Shown one piece after another: positions 1 to 11,132 of a stretch of DNA of 64,000 nt. The position numbers were made by a program, and so were the translations under genes. Each line of letters opens with the position of its first letter. Within the stretch, counting starts at the first letter, position 1. The DNA lies in the NCBI GenBank assembly GCA_027449965.1, contig DAIDKP010000011.1, positions 1-64,000 of the forward strand, written 5' to 3'. The DNA is from Acidobacteriaceae bacterium. GTDB taxonomy: Bacteria > Acidobacteriota > Terriglobia > Terriglobales > Acidobacteriaceae. The notes beneath the pieces were generated by a model. The model did no database searches. It was given only the letters and a program-made list of their open reading frames with translations, and was not told the origin of the DNA.

Positions 1-297
1 GGCCAAGCCGCTTTCGCGGCGGGCTCCAACTTCTGATCGGAAGCATCGTGGCCCGTGCTCCAGGCCCAACTCCAAGTCAGGTCTTCCCAGTGCGGTTCCA
101 TTGGCGGCTTCGCGAGCGTTGGCCCGGAGGGGGATTTGACCACCAGTAACGACATTATAGGCAATTACTTAGCGCAGTTAGATGAATTAAAAACTTTTGA
201 TTTGTAGCCCCAAGACCCATTCGAGAGTGCCTTATCTAGGTGTGGACCGCCAATGGGCGTAGCTCGCAAGCTCTTTGCCGGAAGGAGAAATTGCTCA
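1..297. other. no supportable gene
   Basis: No convincing complete gene is visible. All three forward frames are open from the left edge for only 12 to 50 codons, so the tail of a gene lying further left could end here, but codon use does not single out a frame. The segment lies outward of the integrase of the tRNA-Asn element, so it may be element cargo or its decayed remains. Confidence 0.4.
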
Positions 298-540
298 ATG
301 CCTTCTCTGATCGATCGTCGCAACCAGCGCGAAGTGGACAGTGGCAGCGTTCTCTCTGGGCAGATGTCGAGGCGTGTCTCCACTCCCGGACTGATTCACG
401 TTCATGTTTGCGTTCGGTGCGGACACGCAAGGAGAAGAGAGGAAATAACTGGACCCGAAATGGCTTCCGGAATCTTCCAGTGCTCGAAATGCGACGCGAA
501 CGGCCCGTTGAACGTTGAAATCCGCGGGGCCTTCGAGTAG
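298..540 (+). CDS. small zinc-ribbon-like hypothetical protein
   Basis: An 80-residue protein of unknown function. The ATG at 298 is chosen because an AAGGAG-type Shine-Dalgarno sequence lies about nine bases upstream; an in-frame ATG at 253 has none. The C-terminal half carries two CxxC pairs, CVRCGH near residue 38 and CSKC near residue 62, separated by about 20 residues. That is the spacing expected for a single zinc-ribbon knuckle. No enzymatic motif, signal peptide or membrane segment is visible. It stands alone, with its 3' end 27 bases from the convergent LysR gene, on the cargo side of the tRNA-Asn integrase. A role in nucleic-acid or protein binding is only a guess from the fold type. 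Confidence 0.5.
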   Translation: MPSLIDRRNQREVDSGSVLSGQMSRRVSTPGLIHVHVCVRCGHARRREEITGPEMASGIFQCSKCDANGPLNVEIRGAFE

Positions 541-567
541 CGACAGAACACTTTTCTGCGGTCGTGC

Positions 568-1503
568 CTACGCTGTCAAATTCAGCCGCTGCTGAACGGG
601 GCGACGCAAGATATCGAGCTTCCTTCCCGCTGCCTTCACGAACTCCTTCACAATCCGATTTTTGTTGTCAGAGCAGACGGCAAGCTCGGTGTTGAATTGC
701 AGAGTGCTCTCGGCCAGAGGGCGAATAGTGATTCCGTTCTGCGCAATGCGCCAGGCACCGACGCGATCGAGCAGCGCAACGCTGTCATGAAGGAAGATCA
801 TGGACATGGCCTGCTCCGCTGTCATCACATGATGCACGTCCAATGCCTTCACGCCCGCTTCCGATGCCGCCATCTGAATCATTTCGTGTGAATAGGGGCT
901 GACCCGAGGTGACAGAAGCGCCCAGTTCCGTTTGTCCAGGTCCTTCATACGAATCTCTTTCCTGCCTGCGAGGGAATCGTCGGACAACATCGTGACGTAA
1001 TACGGGCTCTTCGCCAGCACCAGGCAGCTTAACTTCGGATTTTCCGGAACATCGGTAATGACAGCCAGATCGAGCGTGCCGGCAATCAGATCATGGACCA
1101 GCTCGCCGGGGTAATCGCTCGTCAACTTTAACTTCAGGCGCGGGTAGAGCGGGACTCGCACCGACATTAACGTCGAAACAAGGAACGGGTCTGTCGCCGC
1201 GGTGGCGCCGATGTTCAAGGTCTCCTCAGCACCGCGAAACGCCGCGTTGGCAGAGGAGACAGCGCGTTCCATGTGCATTACGGCCTCATGGGCCTCTTCA
1301 ACGAATCGCCTGCCAGGTTCCGTCAGTTCGACGAACTTATGGCTCCGTTCAAAGAGCTTAAAGCCGAGCTGGCTTTCCAAAGCATTGATGCGCTTGGTAA
1401 CGGTCGATTGGTCGATATGAAGCCGCTCTGCTGCCCGTGAAAAGTTCAGTTCCTGGGCTACGGCGATTGCGGCTTCAAGCAACCGGAGTTCTGGAAGAAT
1501 CAT
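568..1503 (-). CDS. LysR-family transcriptional regulator
   Basis: A 311-residue protein of standard LysR length. Residues about 5-63 form the winged helix-turn-helix (LRLLEAAIAVAQELNFSRAA, then DQSTVTKRI and the LGFKLFER wing). A linker helix follows, and from about residue 92 a two-lobed periplasmic-binding-protein-type effector domain with the usual LNIGATAATDP and LDLAVI stretches. The start ATG has a GGAGGA ribosome site directly upstream. LysR proteins normally control a divergent neighbour, but here the divergent side holds the excisionase gene of the tRNA-Asn element, with 268 bases between. The effector and target genes cannot be told from the sequence. It may be element cargo. Confidence 0.9.
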   Translation of the reverse strand: MILPELRLLEAAIAVAQELNFSRAAERLHIDQSTVTKRINALESQLGFKLFERSHKFVELTEPGRRFVEEAHEAVMHMERAVSSANAAFRGAEETLNIGATAATDPFLVSTLMSVRVPLYPRLKLKLTSDYPGELVHDLIAGTLDLAVITDVPENPKLSCLVLAKSPYYVTMLSDDSLAGRKEIRMKDLDKRNWALLSPRVSPYSHEMIQMAASEAGVKALDVHHVMTAEQAMSMIFLHDSVALLDRVGAWRIAQNGITIRPLAESTLQFNTELAVCSDNKNRIVKEFVKAAGRKLDILRRPVQQRLNLTA

Positions 1504-1771
1504 GACTGTCCTCCGCGCAGAGAACTCTGACAGAGATGGGGAACAAGAGGCCCAATGAATGGGCAGACTACCTTCTTTCCTGAACTACCGCGTGCCTGTT
1601 TGATGTCGCTCCGGTCCATGCCGGTTGCACAAGAATTCTGTCGTTATGCCTGCGGCGCATAACGGTCTCCCTAAAATTCATTGGACGCAGAAGCACAGAA
1701 CTGAGCATCATTGCCCGTACATGCGGCGATATTTGCCGCGCTCGATCATCCTTGCGTAGGGAGCTGCACTG

Positions 1772-2020
1772 ATGAGCACACGATTTCTCACCGAGTTTGA
1801 TGTTGCTGAGCGAACTCAGATCAGCCTCGGCACACTTCGCCGTTGGCGGCTGGAAAGCAAGGGACCGAAATATCACAAGTTTGGCTCCCTCGTTCGCTAT
1901 GACGAAGAAGAACTTACCGCCTGGGAGCAGGCCCAACCGGCTGGCGGCGCGGGAGCGCCTCGGATAGGCCCCGCTTCGGAGCAGCCCGCCCCAGTTCGAC
2001 GTGCGGCTTTCAGGCGGTAG
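1772..2020 (+). CDS. AlpA/excisionase-like helix-turn-helix protein
   Basis: An 82-residue DNA-binding protein with a MerR-like (HTH_17) winged helix: FDVAERTQISLGTLRRWR followed by a KGPKYHKFGSLVRYDEEEL wing, as in AlpA regulators and phage or ICE excisionases. The C-terminal 30 residues are Ala/Pro-rich and probably disordered. GGGAG eight bases upstream supports the ATG. It lies about 60 bases upstream of the toxin-antitoxin pair and 735 bases upstream of the integrase, all co-oriented, which fits a recombination directionality factor or element regulator. Its exact role, excision or transcription control, is inferred. Confidence 0.75.
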   Translation: MSTRFLTEFDVAERTQISLGTLRRWRLESKGPKYHKFGSLVRYDEEELTAWEQAQPAGGAGAPRIGPASEQPAPVRRAAFRR

Positions 2021-2036
2021 ATGCAGATTGCGGGTT

Positions 2037-2065
2037 TTGGCATGGATTATCTTACCGGATATACT
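2037..2065 (+). promoter_or_regulatory. sigma70-type promoter of the toxin-antitoxin operon
   Basis: A near-consensus pair: TTGGCA at 2037-2042 and TATACT at 2060-2065 with exactly 17 bases between. Initiation would fall close to 2072, just ahead of the GGTGAG ribosome site (2072-2077) and the antitoxin ATG at 2081, so the leader would be very short. Confidence 0.55.
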
Positions 2066-2080
2066 ACTTATGGTGAGACT

Positions 2081-2362
2081 ATGCCTACCACATCGCCCAA
2101 GATGGGCCGCAAGATCAAGAAGAGCTTTAGCATCTCCGTAGAATCGGATTCTTTCATTCGCCGGAGCTGCAAGGAACGAAAATCAAACTCGGAGTCGGAA
2201 ACCTTGGACGCGCTTCTCAGTGAACTTATGGCCGTTCGGCAGCAAAAAGCCATTGAAGCTGCCTACGCGGATTACTACGATTCTCTTAGCGAGGACGAAG
2301 TAGCAGAGGAGAGCGCGTGGGGAAGATTCGCAGAGTCGCAACTCGCAAAGGAAGTACGCTAA
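2081..2362 (+). CDS. antitoxin, ribbon-helix-helix type
   Basis: A 93-residue protein read as the antitoxin of the MazF-like toxin that starts two bases after its stop. The ATG at 2081 is preferred over the in-frame ATG at 2021 because a GGTGAG ribosome site and a strong promoter lie directly upstream. The basic N-terminus (KMGRKIKKSFSISVESDSF) resembles the beta strand of a ribbon-helix-helix DNA-binding domain. The acidic C-terminal half (YYDSLSEDEVAEESAWGRFA) is the type of tail that wraps around and blocks a MazF dimer. Antitoxins of this kind usually repress their own promoter. The family assignment rests on context and general character more than on a diagnostic motif. Confidence 0.7.
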   Translation: MPTTSPKMGRKIKKSFSISVESDSFIRRSCKERKSNSESETLDALLSELMAVRQQKAIEAAYADYYDSLSEDEVAEESAWGRFAESQLAKEVR

Positions 2363-2364
2363 CG

Positions 2365-2754
2365 ATGCCAGCGGCACAGCGATTTCCGCAGCGCGGTGAG
2401 ATCTGGTGGACGAACTTTCATACCGATCCACCAGAGAAGGGCCGCAGGCCCGTGATTATCGTGTCGCCCAATGCGCGGAATCAACACGAGCGTGCGACGT
2501 CAGTTCTGGTGATTCCGCTGTCAACATCGATCCACAAGCTCGGACCTGCTCACCTGTTGCTCCATGCTGGCGAAACAGGACTGCGCATGGATTGCTCCGC
2601 CCAGGCAGACAACATCGCTGTGGTCCTGCGGGCGAATCTACGGGAGCCGGAGCCAGGGCAGCGCCCGCTTTCTAACACAAAGATTTGCAAACTGGCTTCG
2701 CTCGTCAAGCTGGCGATGGGCTGTCCGGAGCCCATGGATACAGGAGAGAAGTAA
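2365..2754 (+). CDS. MazF/PemK-family toxin (endoribonuclease)
   Basis: A 129-residue protein of PemK/MazF type, predicted to cleave RNA when released from its antitoxin. Family landmarks are RGEIWWTNF at residues 9-17, RRPVIIVSPN near 27-36 (the conserved Arg-Pro and Ser of the active-site groove), VLVIPLSTS near 47, and the late motif ADNIAVVLRANL. The gene starts two bases after the antitoxin stop and its TAA abuts the integrase ATG at 2755, so antitoxin, toxin and integrase probably share a transcript. A toxin-antitoxin pair beside an integrase commonly stabilises the mobile element. Confidence 0.85.
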   Translation: MPAAQRFPQRGEIWWTNFHTDPPEKGRRPVIIVSPNARNQHERATSVLVIPLSTSIHKLGPAHLLLHAGETGLRMDCSAQADNIAVVLRANLREPEPGQRPLSNTKICKLASLVKLAMGCPEPMDTGEK

Positions 2755-4810
<2,056 letters not shown>

Positions 4811-7800
4811 TCACGGAACCAGCAGCGGACGGAGCATGTGCTGGTCGTCATACGGGAACAGCCCAGTCGGCGCAGTCACCGTCGATGGCTGCGATCGGAA
4901 CATATAGTGAATACTGAATCCGGCAATCACCGACGCGTAGTTGCGGGAGTTGTTCGCGCTCAGGAATCCTCCGGCAAACCAGTGGTCGCTGATCTGGTAC
5001 GCGGTCGATCCCACCAGGTCGTAGTTTGGCCCCACGCTCGTCAGCGCCGGAATCGCCAGATTGCCCACCGTATTGGTGCCGACTGCCACCGTCGATCCCA
5101 CCTCAAGCGACTTATCCAGTGGAAACAGTGGAGCAATATCGTTGTTGAAGGCCTGAATGCCAAGGCTGCCCAGAATCGAATAGTGCCACCGCGTCTGGTA
5201 ATGCCCGGTCCACGTCACTGGAATATTCGCCAGAAAGTATGACTGCGGGCTGAAATAGCCACCTTGTCCGTAGGTATACAGCAGTTCGTTCCTGTCATAG
5301 CCCATCGCAAAGAAGTTCGCACCCACGTTCAGCGTTCCATACTCCGGATACTGCTTCACGCGCCAGTACGCGCCAAGCGAGCCATCCACGCGATGATTCA
5401 CCTGCACATGATGTCCGGTTATGTACTGCCCTCCCAGTCCAACATAGAGGCCGGAGATCTGGTCGCCGTGCGCATATTGGATCGTGCCTTGATTGGCCAC
5501 CACTCCGCCCCAGATATTGCCTGGAAAGATCGGTGTAATCGATCCCGGATCACGCATTCCAGCCCACGATAGCTGTGAATCCTTCACAGAATCCCGCACC
5601 AGGTTGATGGAGAAAGGCCCGTTGCGTGGTCGCCAGAAGAGCCGACCGAGCAGATTGGAAACCGGGAATCCGTACGGCGTCGTTCCCGCTGCCACGGCAA
5701 AGGTAGAAAACGCCAACTGCGCTTCGCCCTCAATGCCCACGGCATTCTGCTGGTTCGGCACGGTCGTGTTGGTGCTCAGCACTGTACCCAGCGGCTCGGG
5801 CTGCAATCCCACCGCGGCCCCGTTCAACGTGCTCAACTGTGCCACGCTGTTGCCCGTTGCCTGGCCCGAGTTCAGAAAAACCGGCGTGCCGATCAACGTA
5901 AACCGCGCAGCCTGCGCCAGCGGGGCGGAAATCTCAAACGGCGCATACAGCGCAGTCATCGCGTCGTATCCTGGCTGCCCCGTGCGGTAGTCGATAACTC
6001 CCGAGCCGCCCAGCCAGCCACTATACCCGCCCTCGATCGCGCGTAGCTGATCCTCTGCCTGCTCACGCGGACTCAGCACACGCGGCGCTCGCCGCACCTT
6101 CACCCAGGAGCCGCGCAAGGGCGGCAGATTGCGCTGCTGAAGCTGTTCATCGGTCAGTCCGTTGGGCTGGCTATAGCTTTGCGGCGGCTCGTCCATCTGC
6201 GGTACGGGCACCGTCTGTTGCGCAACCGCTGGCAGCGCAGGAGCCGTCTGCTGCGGTTCCACAGCAGGCAACGAACGCCTTGGGCGACGATGTTGGGCGG
6301 GCTGTGTGTAGGGTGTCTGCTGCTCGATCCGTGGTTGTTGCAGCTGCCGCTGTTTCGCTGAATACGCGGCCGCCGCTGCGTCCTGTGCGGAAGGCGTGTA
6401 CTGTGCCTCACGATAATTCAGCGTCGAGTCGTTCCCAGCCACTGCGCTAATCGCCTGCTCACCCGCCGCCTCGCCGACTGCTCCCGGCAACTCCATCCCC
6501 TGTGTCAACTGCGAATCCGTCTGCTCGGCCAGCATCGCCTGCGTCCGCGCCGCCAATCCACCCATCGGCTGCGCGCTGATCCTTAAACCGGTTCCGGTAA
6601 AGGCCTGCGGCTCCGTGATCTGCGGCGAAGACTCCAGCGCAGGTGGAGCGCTTTGCGGCTGCGTCGCGCCATCACTTTGCGGCACAACCGAATCGCCAGC
6701 ACCCATCAGCCCATTGGGTTGGGGCGCAGGGTCAGCCTGCAATACCGTCTGTCCACCCGCAGGCAGATGCATCTGCCCCTGATATCCCGAACTGGCTTTT
6801 CCGCTGCTCACGGCCTTGCGCCTTCTGCGCGGTCTTGTCGATGCAATCGTTGCCGCCGCAGGGGGATTCGTCGCAGAACTCGTCGCCGACATACCTTCGC
6901 CCGTATTCTCATCCGGCGCATTTCCCTCTTGCAGCGCCGGCGCAACGGTCCTTGTGCTGTCGGGTGTCGGCGTCATCGGGGCCACCTGCTGATACGGTGG
7001 CAGCGCCGGCATCACCGCTCCGCCTGGCTCAGTCGCAGCCATAGATGATCCTGCATTGCCGGTCACATTCACCGGTGCTGCCCCATCGTAAGGATCATGT
7101 CCATACGATGGCAAAGGGGGCAACTGAATCGTGTTTCGAAACGGCTGATCATCCGGATTCAGCAGCGAGGCAAGCTGTCGCGGCGTTGTCGCCTTCCACT
7201 CCGTTGCGCTCTCTTCCGGCCTCACCAGGTCGTGCGCCAGCGTATCCGTCGGTGTCACCGGAGCCATCGCCTGCAACGATGCGCGCCAATAGTCTGCCGC
7301 GCGCGCATTGTCTCCACGCGCCTGTTCAAAACGTGCCGCTGCTCCCAGGATCGAAGGATCATGCGGATACAGATTCAGCGCTTCCCGCAGCCATTCTTCA
7401 GCCTGGTTGCGATCATTGGCAGCCAGCGCTGCGCCAATCGCAGCCTGATAATCCGCAGCAGACGCATTCTGCATTCCAAGACTGCGAAACAGCGCCAGTC
7501 CTTCCTTGGCATGGCCCGCCGACACGTAGCCACCCGCGACCGTGCGCAGCACATCCGGGTTATTGGGAAATGCCTGTGCCGTTGCATCCAGCAGTTCCGT
7601 CGCTGCTCGTGAATCGCCGCGCGCCACATCCGCCGTCGCGCGCCGAGCCGCCCAGTTTGCCCACAATCCCTGCACCGTTTTGCGCTGCGCAATCGTCAGA
7701 TCGTTCCGCGCTCCCAGTTGCATCAGCGCCGGATAGAGCGCTCGATCATTCTTCGCATTGAATAGCAGATACGCGCTTTGAATCTCCACTGCCGCCGGCA

Positions 7801-9985
7801 TCGGTCGATGCGCTGCCTGATAATAGCCACGCACCCGCTTGAAATACGCTGCAGCCAGCGCCGTATCGCCCGCCGACGAATACAGGCTCGCCTCGGTCTG
7901 CACAAAGTTGATGTCCTGCTCCAGCCGCGCACGCACAGCCGGTGGAATCATCTGAATCTGTTGCAGCGCTTCGCTCGTATGATTCGTACTTTGCAGCGTG
8001 CCAATCAACCCCTGCCAGGCATCCAGATCATCTGGATGTTCGGTCAGAATATGGCGATAGAGCGCATATGCCTGCTGCGTGTTGCCGCGCAACATATACA
8101 AACCCGCCAGCTGGGTCATCAGAGCCGGGCTGAGCGGCTGGTTCGTCTGCTGTTGCAAGTGAATCGCGCGCTCCAGCAGGCTTTGCGCAATCTCCAGTTG
8201 GCTGGCCTGCTGATAGATAGAGGCCAGCATCAGCAGAAAATCTGCATTGGAAAGAGCCTGGTCATAGATCGTCGGCTGCATCCGCTCCACCACTTGAATC
8301 GCCGACTGATCCTGCCCCATCTGGTGATACGCCGACGTCAGCCCCATCCATGCCGGCAGGCTTTCCGGATCATCGCCCAGAATCTGCTGATAGTAGCTCA
8401 CCGCCTGACTGTACTGCTGCGACTGCGTCAGCATTCCGGCATATTGCAGCTCCGTTCCCAGCTTCAGCGCCGGATCACCGGCTGGAAACGGCATGCTCAT
8501 TGCCCTGGACAACGTCGATTGCGCCAGCGCCATCTGCCCCTGCCGCTGATAGAGCGTCGAAAGAGCCTGCAAATACACCGGATCCCGGTTCAGCGCATTC
8601 CGCACGGCAACGGGAAACCGCCGTGTTGTTTGCAGCGCCTGAGTATCCTGCCCGGCCTGCACCTGCGCCTGGAATAGGCCCCGCCAGTTATCTAAAGACC
8701 CGGAACGCCTTTGCAGCAGCATCTGATACGTACGAATTGCCGTGGCAAATCTGTGCTCCTTCAGATACAAACCCGCCAGCCCGCTCAGCGCCTCGGGGCT
8801 ATTCGGTCGCATGGCCAGCGCCGCGCGATAGCGCTCTTCGGCGATATCGTTTTCGTTGGTTTTCGCCGCATCCGCCGCACCGCTCATCGTGTACCAGAAC
8901 CGCGACGTCTTCAGCGCGTTGGCCACCGCCGGAGAGTGATATCCATTTGCGTTGGCCTGCGTAAAGTAGCTGACCGCTGCACCAAAGTTACTCTGCTGCA
9001 TCCGCAGATAGCCCATTCCGACCTCGGCGCGCGGATTGTTTGGACTTTGCTCCAGAATCGCAGAGAATCGATCATCCGCTTCCTTGTATCGATGCGCATT
9101 CAGAGCCGCAAACGCAGCTCGCTCCGCTGGTGTGCGAGCGATGCCGGAGTTCATCTGCGCCAGCTTGTCCTCATTCTCGCGCAGCTTCTGCGCCAGCTCC
9201 TTGTCCTGCGGATTGCTTTTCAGATAATCCCGCAACTCCGCGGCAGAGGCGGGATTGGCTGCATCCCACAGCAGCGCCTGACGAAGCGCCAGCGCCGCAT
9301 CGCCCACATCCTGATGCTGTTGCAGAATCCGAATGCCATCGGCGCGCGTTCGCGGATCATAGGTCAACATCCGTCCAAGCTCGACGACAAATCGCGGATC
9401 GGACGGATTGCGATCCGCCATTGCGCGCATCCCCGCAATCGCCGCGTCCCGTCCATCCGGCGTTGCATACATCGTGTCGTAATAGGCAAGTCCGATGTCT
9501 CCATCCGGCGGATGATCACCGTAGTACTCGCGATAAATCTTCATCGCCGCAACCGCATTGCCAGACTTCGCCAGCTTGCCCGCCAGCGACAGCCGCTCAT
9601 CCTGTGCCCGGTTGCTGTGCAGGCTCTCCAGCTTCTTGATATTCGGGTCATTGGGATTCAGCTTGCGCAGCTTTTCAATCGCAGCGCTCGATGCGGCAGC
9701 ATTCCCACTCATGCGAAACGAGCGAGCCACGCCTTCCAGCGCCTGCGGATTGTTCGGGTCTGACAACAGAATCTGCTGCCACACCTGTGCGGCCAGATCC
9801 GGGCGTCCTCGCGCTTCCAGCGACTGTGCCTTCTGGATCAGGATATCCTCAGCAGGACTCACCTTCTGCGCGGCATTGTTCTTCTGCGCATACACCGGCA
9901 CTGTCAGGCAGATCAGCACACACGCTGTCGCCGCCCAACACGCCCATCTACGCGCTTGTTTCCATCCGCTCAGCGTTGCTGCCAT
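4811..9985 (-). CDS. bcsC: cellulose synthase outer-membrane subunit BcsC-like, TPR plus beta-barrel
   Basis: A 1724-residue exporter subunit that would guide cellulose across the periplasm and outer membrane. Residues 1-33 are a Sec signal peptide ending VPVYA. From about 45 to 960 there are many TPR repeats (for example YYQQILGDDPESLPAWMGL and RAALAMRPNSPEALSGLAG). A Pro/Gln/Ala-rich, probably disordered stretch of roughly 350 residues follows. The last 330 residues form the BCSC_C outer-membrane barrel, starting near YSGWLGGSGVIDYRTGQPG and rich in alternating aromatic strands. E. coli BcsC has 1157 residues, and the excess here is largely the linker and extra TPRs. The ATG overlaps the bcsZ 3' end by 16 bases, so translation is probably coupled. 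It is the last gene of the operon. Confidence 0.92.
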   Translation of the reverse strand: MAATLSGWKQARRWACWAATACVLICLTVPVYAQKNNAAQKVSPAEDILIQKAQSLEARGRPDLAAQVWQQILLSDPNNPQALEGVARSFRMSGNAAASSAAIEKLRKLNPNDPNIKKLESLHSNRAQDERLSLAGKLAKSGNAVAAMKIYREYYGDHPPDGDIGLAYYDTMYATPDGRDAAIAGMRAMADRNPSDPRFVVELGRMLTYDPRTRADGIRILQQHQDVGDAALALRQALLWDAANPASAAELRDYLKSNPQDKELAQKLRENEDKLAQMNSGIARTPAERAAFAALNAHRYKEADDRFSAILEQSPNNPRAEVGMGYLRMQQSNFGAAVSYFTQANANGYHSPAVANALKTSRFWYTMSGAADAAKTNENDIAEERYRAALAMRPNSPEALSGLAGLYLKEHRFATAIRTYQMLLQRRSGSLDNWRGLFQAQVQAGQDTQALQTTRRFPVAVRNALNRDPVYLQALSTLYQRQGQMALAQSTLSRAMSMPFPAGDPALKLGTELQYAGMLTQSQQYSQAVSYYQQILGDDPESLPAWMGLTSAYHQMGQDQSAIQVVERMQPTIYDQALSNADFLLMLASIYQQASQLEIAQSLLERAIHLQQQTNQPLSPALMTQLAGLYMLRGNTQQAYALYRHILTEHPDDLDAWQGLIGTLQSTNHTSEALQQIQMIPPAVRARLEQDINFVQTEASLYSSAGDTALAAAYFKRVRGYYQAAHRPMPAAVEIQSAYLLFNAKNDRALYPALMQLGARNDLTIAQRKTVQGLWANWAARRATADVARGDSRAATELLDATAQAFPNNPDVLRTVAGGYVSAGHAKEGLALFRSLGMQNASAADYQAAIGAALAANDRNQAEEWLREALNLYPHDPSILGAAARFEQARGDNARAADYWRASLQAMAPVTPTDTLAHDLVRPEESATEWKATTPRQLASLLNPDDQPFRNTIQLPPLPSYGHDPYDGAAPVNVTGNAGSSMAATEPGGAVMPALPPYQQVAPMTPTPDSTRTVAPALQEGNAPDENTGEGMSATSSATNPPAAATIASTRPRRRRKAVSSGKASSGYQGQMHLPAGGQTVLQADPAPQPNGLMGAGDSVVPQSDGATQPQSAPPALESSPQITEPQAFTGTGLRISAQPMGGLAARTQAMLAEQTDSQLTQGMELPGAVGEAAGEQAISAVAGNDSTLNYREAQYTPSAQDAAAAAYSAKQRQLQQPRIEQQTPYTQPAQHRRPRRSLPAVEPQQTAPALPAVAQQTVPVPQMDEPPQSYSQPNGLTDEQLQQRNLPPLRGSWVKVRRAPRVLSPREQAEDQLRAIEGGYSGWLGGSGVIDYRTGQPGYDAMTALYAPFEISAPLAQAARFTLIGTPVFLNSGQATGNSVAQLSTLNGAAVGLQPEPLGTVLSTNTTVPNQQNAVGIEGEAQLAFSTFAVAAGTTPYGFPVSNLLGRLFWRPRNGPFSINLVRDSVKDSQLSWAGMRDPGSITPIFPGNIWGGVVANQGTIQYAHGDQISGLYVGLGGQYITGHHVQVNHRVDGSLGAYWRVKQYPEYGTLNVGANFFAMGYDRNELLYTYGQGGYFSPQSYFLANIPVTWTGHYQTRWHYSILGSLGIQAFNNDIAPLFPLDKSLEVGSTVAVGTNTVGNLAIPALTSVGPNYDLVGSTAYQISDHWFAGGFLSANNSRNYASVIAGFSIHYMFRSQPSTVTAPTGLFPYDDQHMLRPLLVP

Positions 9986-11130
9986 GACACAATCAAGTCT
10001 CCGCTGCCGGAGAAGCGAAACTGCTTCTCTATCCAGCTCATTCCAAACAGGATCAGATTCTGATCGTAGTAGGTTGGAACCTTCCCGTAAAGTCCCGTTT
10101 TTTCATCCAGTTGCGATTCTATCCGCTGCATCTGCCGCGCCATCGCCGCAGAGTCCGACAAAGCTGACAAAAAAGGCAGCACAGCGGCGGAAAATCCCAC
10201 TGGGCCCGCATTGACCAGCGGCTGCCCCATCGCATTCACTTTCTCCGGCGGCGCATCGTGGCTCTTCAGATATTCGCTCATTCCATAAAGGCTTTTCAGA
10301 ATCTTCCTTCGTCCTGGCTGATCCTGGCTCGTCATTCCAGCCCACAGATAGACACGAATGGCATCATAGCTGCCAACAGCTCCATCCGATTTCACCGCGC
10401 TCTCCAGCGATGGCGCAAATCCAATCCCCGGCGTGTAGCTCACCCAGTCCATCGTGAAACCCTCCGGAGAACTATCCTCGATCAGCTCCGCCTGCTTCCG
10501 CGCAATTCCCGTCCACGGACCCACCGGGTCCGCCTTCGCCAGACGTTCCAGCAAAAACAGTGGTGTATAGCAGGGATTCAGTATCCATGAAGACTTCAGG
10601 TGAAATCCATACTCGCCCGGCAACAGCACCGGACCAAATCCACTCAGCGTGGCTGTCTCTCGCCGTGCAATCTCAGGCAACATCCGCTTGCCAATCGCCG
10701 TGTACTTCGGCTCCTTCCACAAGCGCCCAGCTTCCAGCAGGTCATAGGCAATCCATACATCAGAGTCGGCAGCCGAATTCGCATCCATCTTGCCCCAGCT
10801 TCCGTCCTTGCGCTTGCCCCACTCCCATGCCGGCAGCTGCTCACCCAGGCGATTGTCTGCCAGATTCTGCTCCGTCCATGCCAGAATCTGGTCAAATCGC
10901 GCCCGATCCTTGTTGACCAGCGCAAAGAACATGGCATAGCTCTGCCCCTCGGATGTCGTGCGGTCACCACCCTGCGGATCGATGACACGCCCATCCGGCG
11001 AAAGAAAGTGACCCGCATACGCCTGCCACAAATCAGCAGCGCGGGGTGGATTTTGCGCTGGCGCAGCCAAGCCCGCTGCAAAAAACAGAATCACCGCCGC
11101 TGTCGCTGCTGCTCTCAGCCATTGCGCCAT
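9970..11130 (-). CDS. bcsZ: periplasmic endo-1,4-beta-glucanase BcsZ (GH8)
   Basis: A 386-residue glycoside hydrolase family 8 cellulase of the cellulose operon. It trims or releases cellulose in the periplasm and is needed for proper fibre formation in model systems. The ATG at 11130 has AAGGAT five bases upstream and opens a signal peptide (LRAAATAAVILFFAAGLAAP). GH8 landmarks are TSEGQSYAMFFAL, whose Glu is the catalytic acid; AWEWGKRKDGSWGKMDANSA; and SDVWIAYDLLEAGRLW. The gene starts two bases after the bcsAB stop and overlaps bcsC by 16 bases. Confidence 0.93.
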   Translation of the reverse strand: MAQWLRAAATAAVILFFAAGLAAPAQNPPRAADLWQAYAGHFLSPDGRVIDPQGGDRTTSEGQSYAMFFALVNKDRARFDQILAWTEQNLADNRLGEQLPAWEWGKRKDGSWGKMDANSAADSDVWIAYDLLEAGRLWKEPKYTAIGKRMLPEIARRETATLSGFGPVLLPGEYGFHLKSSWILNPCYTPLFLLERLAKADPVGPWTGIARKQAELIEDSSPEGFTMDWVSYTPGIGFAPSLESAVKSDGAVGSYDAIRVYLWAGMTSQDQPGRRKILKSLYGMSEYLKSHDAPPEKVNAMGQPLVNAGPVGFSAAVLPFLSALSDSAAMARQMQRIESQLDEKTGLYGKVPTYYDQNLILFGMSWIEKQFRFSGSGDLIVSWQQR

Positions 11131-11132
11131 GC

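Noticed and set aside
7045..9763. Long plus-strand frames (up to 350 codons) opposite bcsC
   Set aside because: They lie antisense to a well-supported TPR protein, are rich in Arg, His and Pro, and show no motif or ribosome site. They are a by-product of GC-rich codon use.
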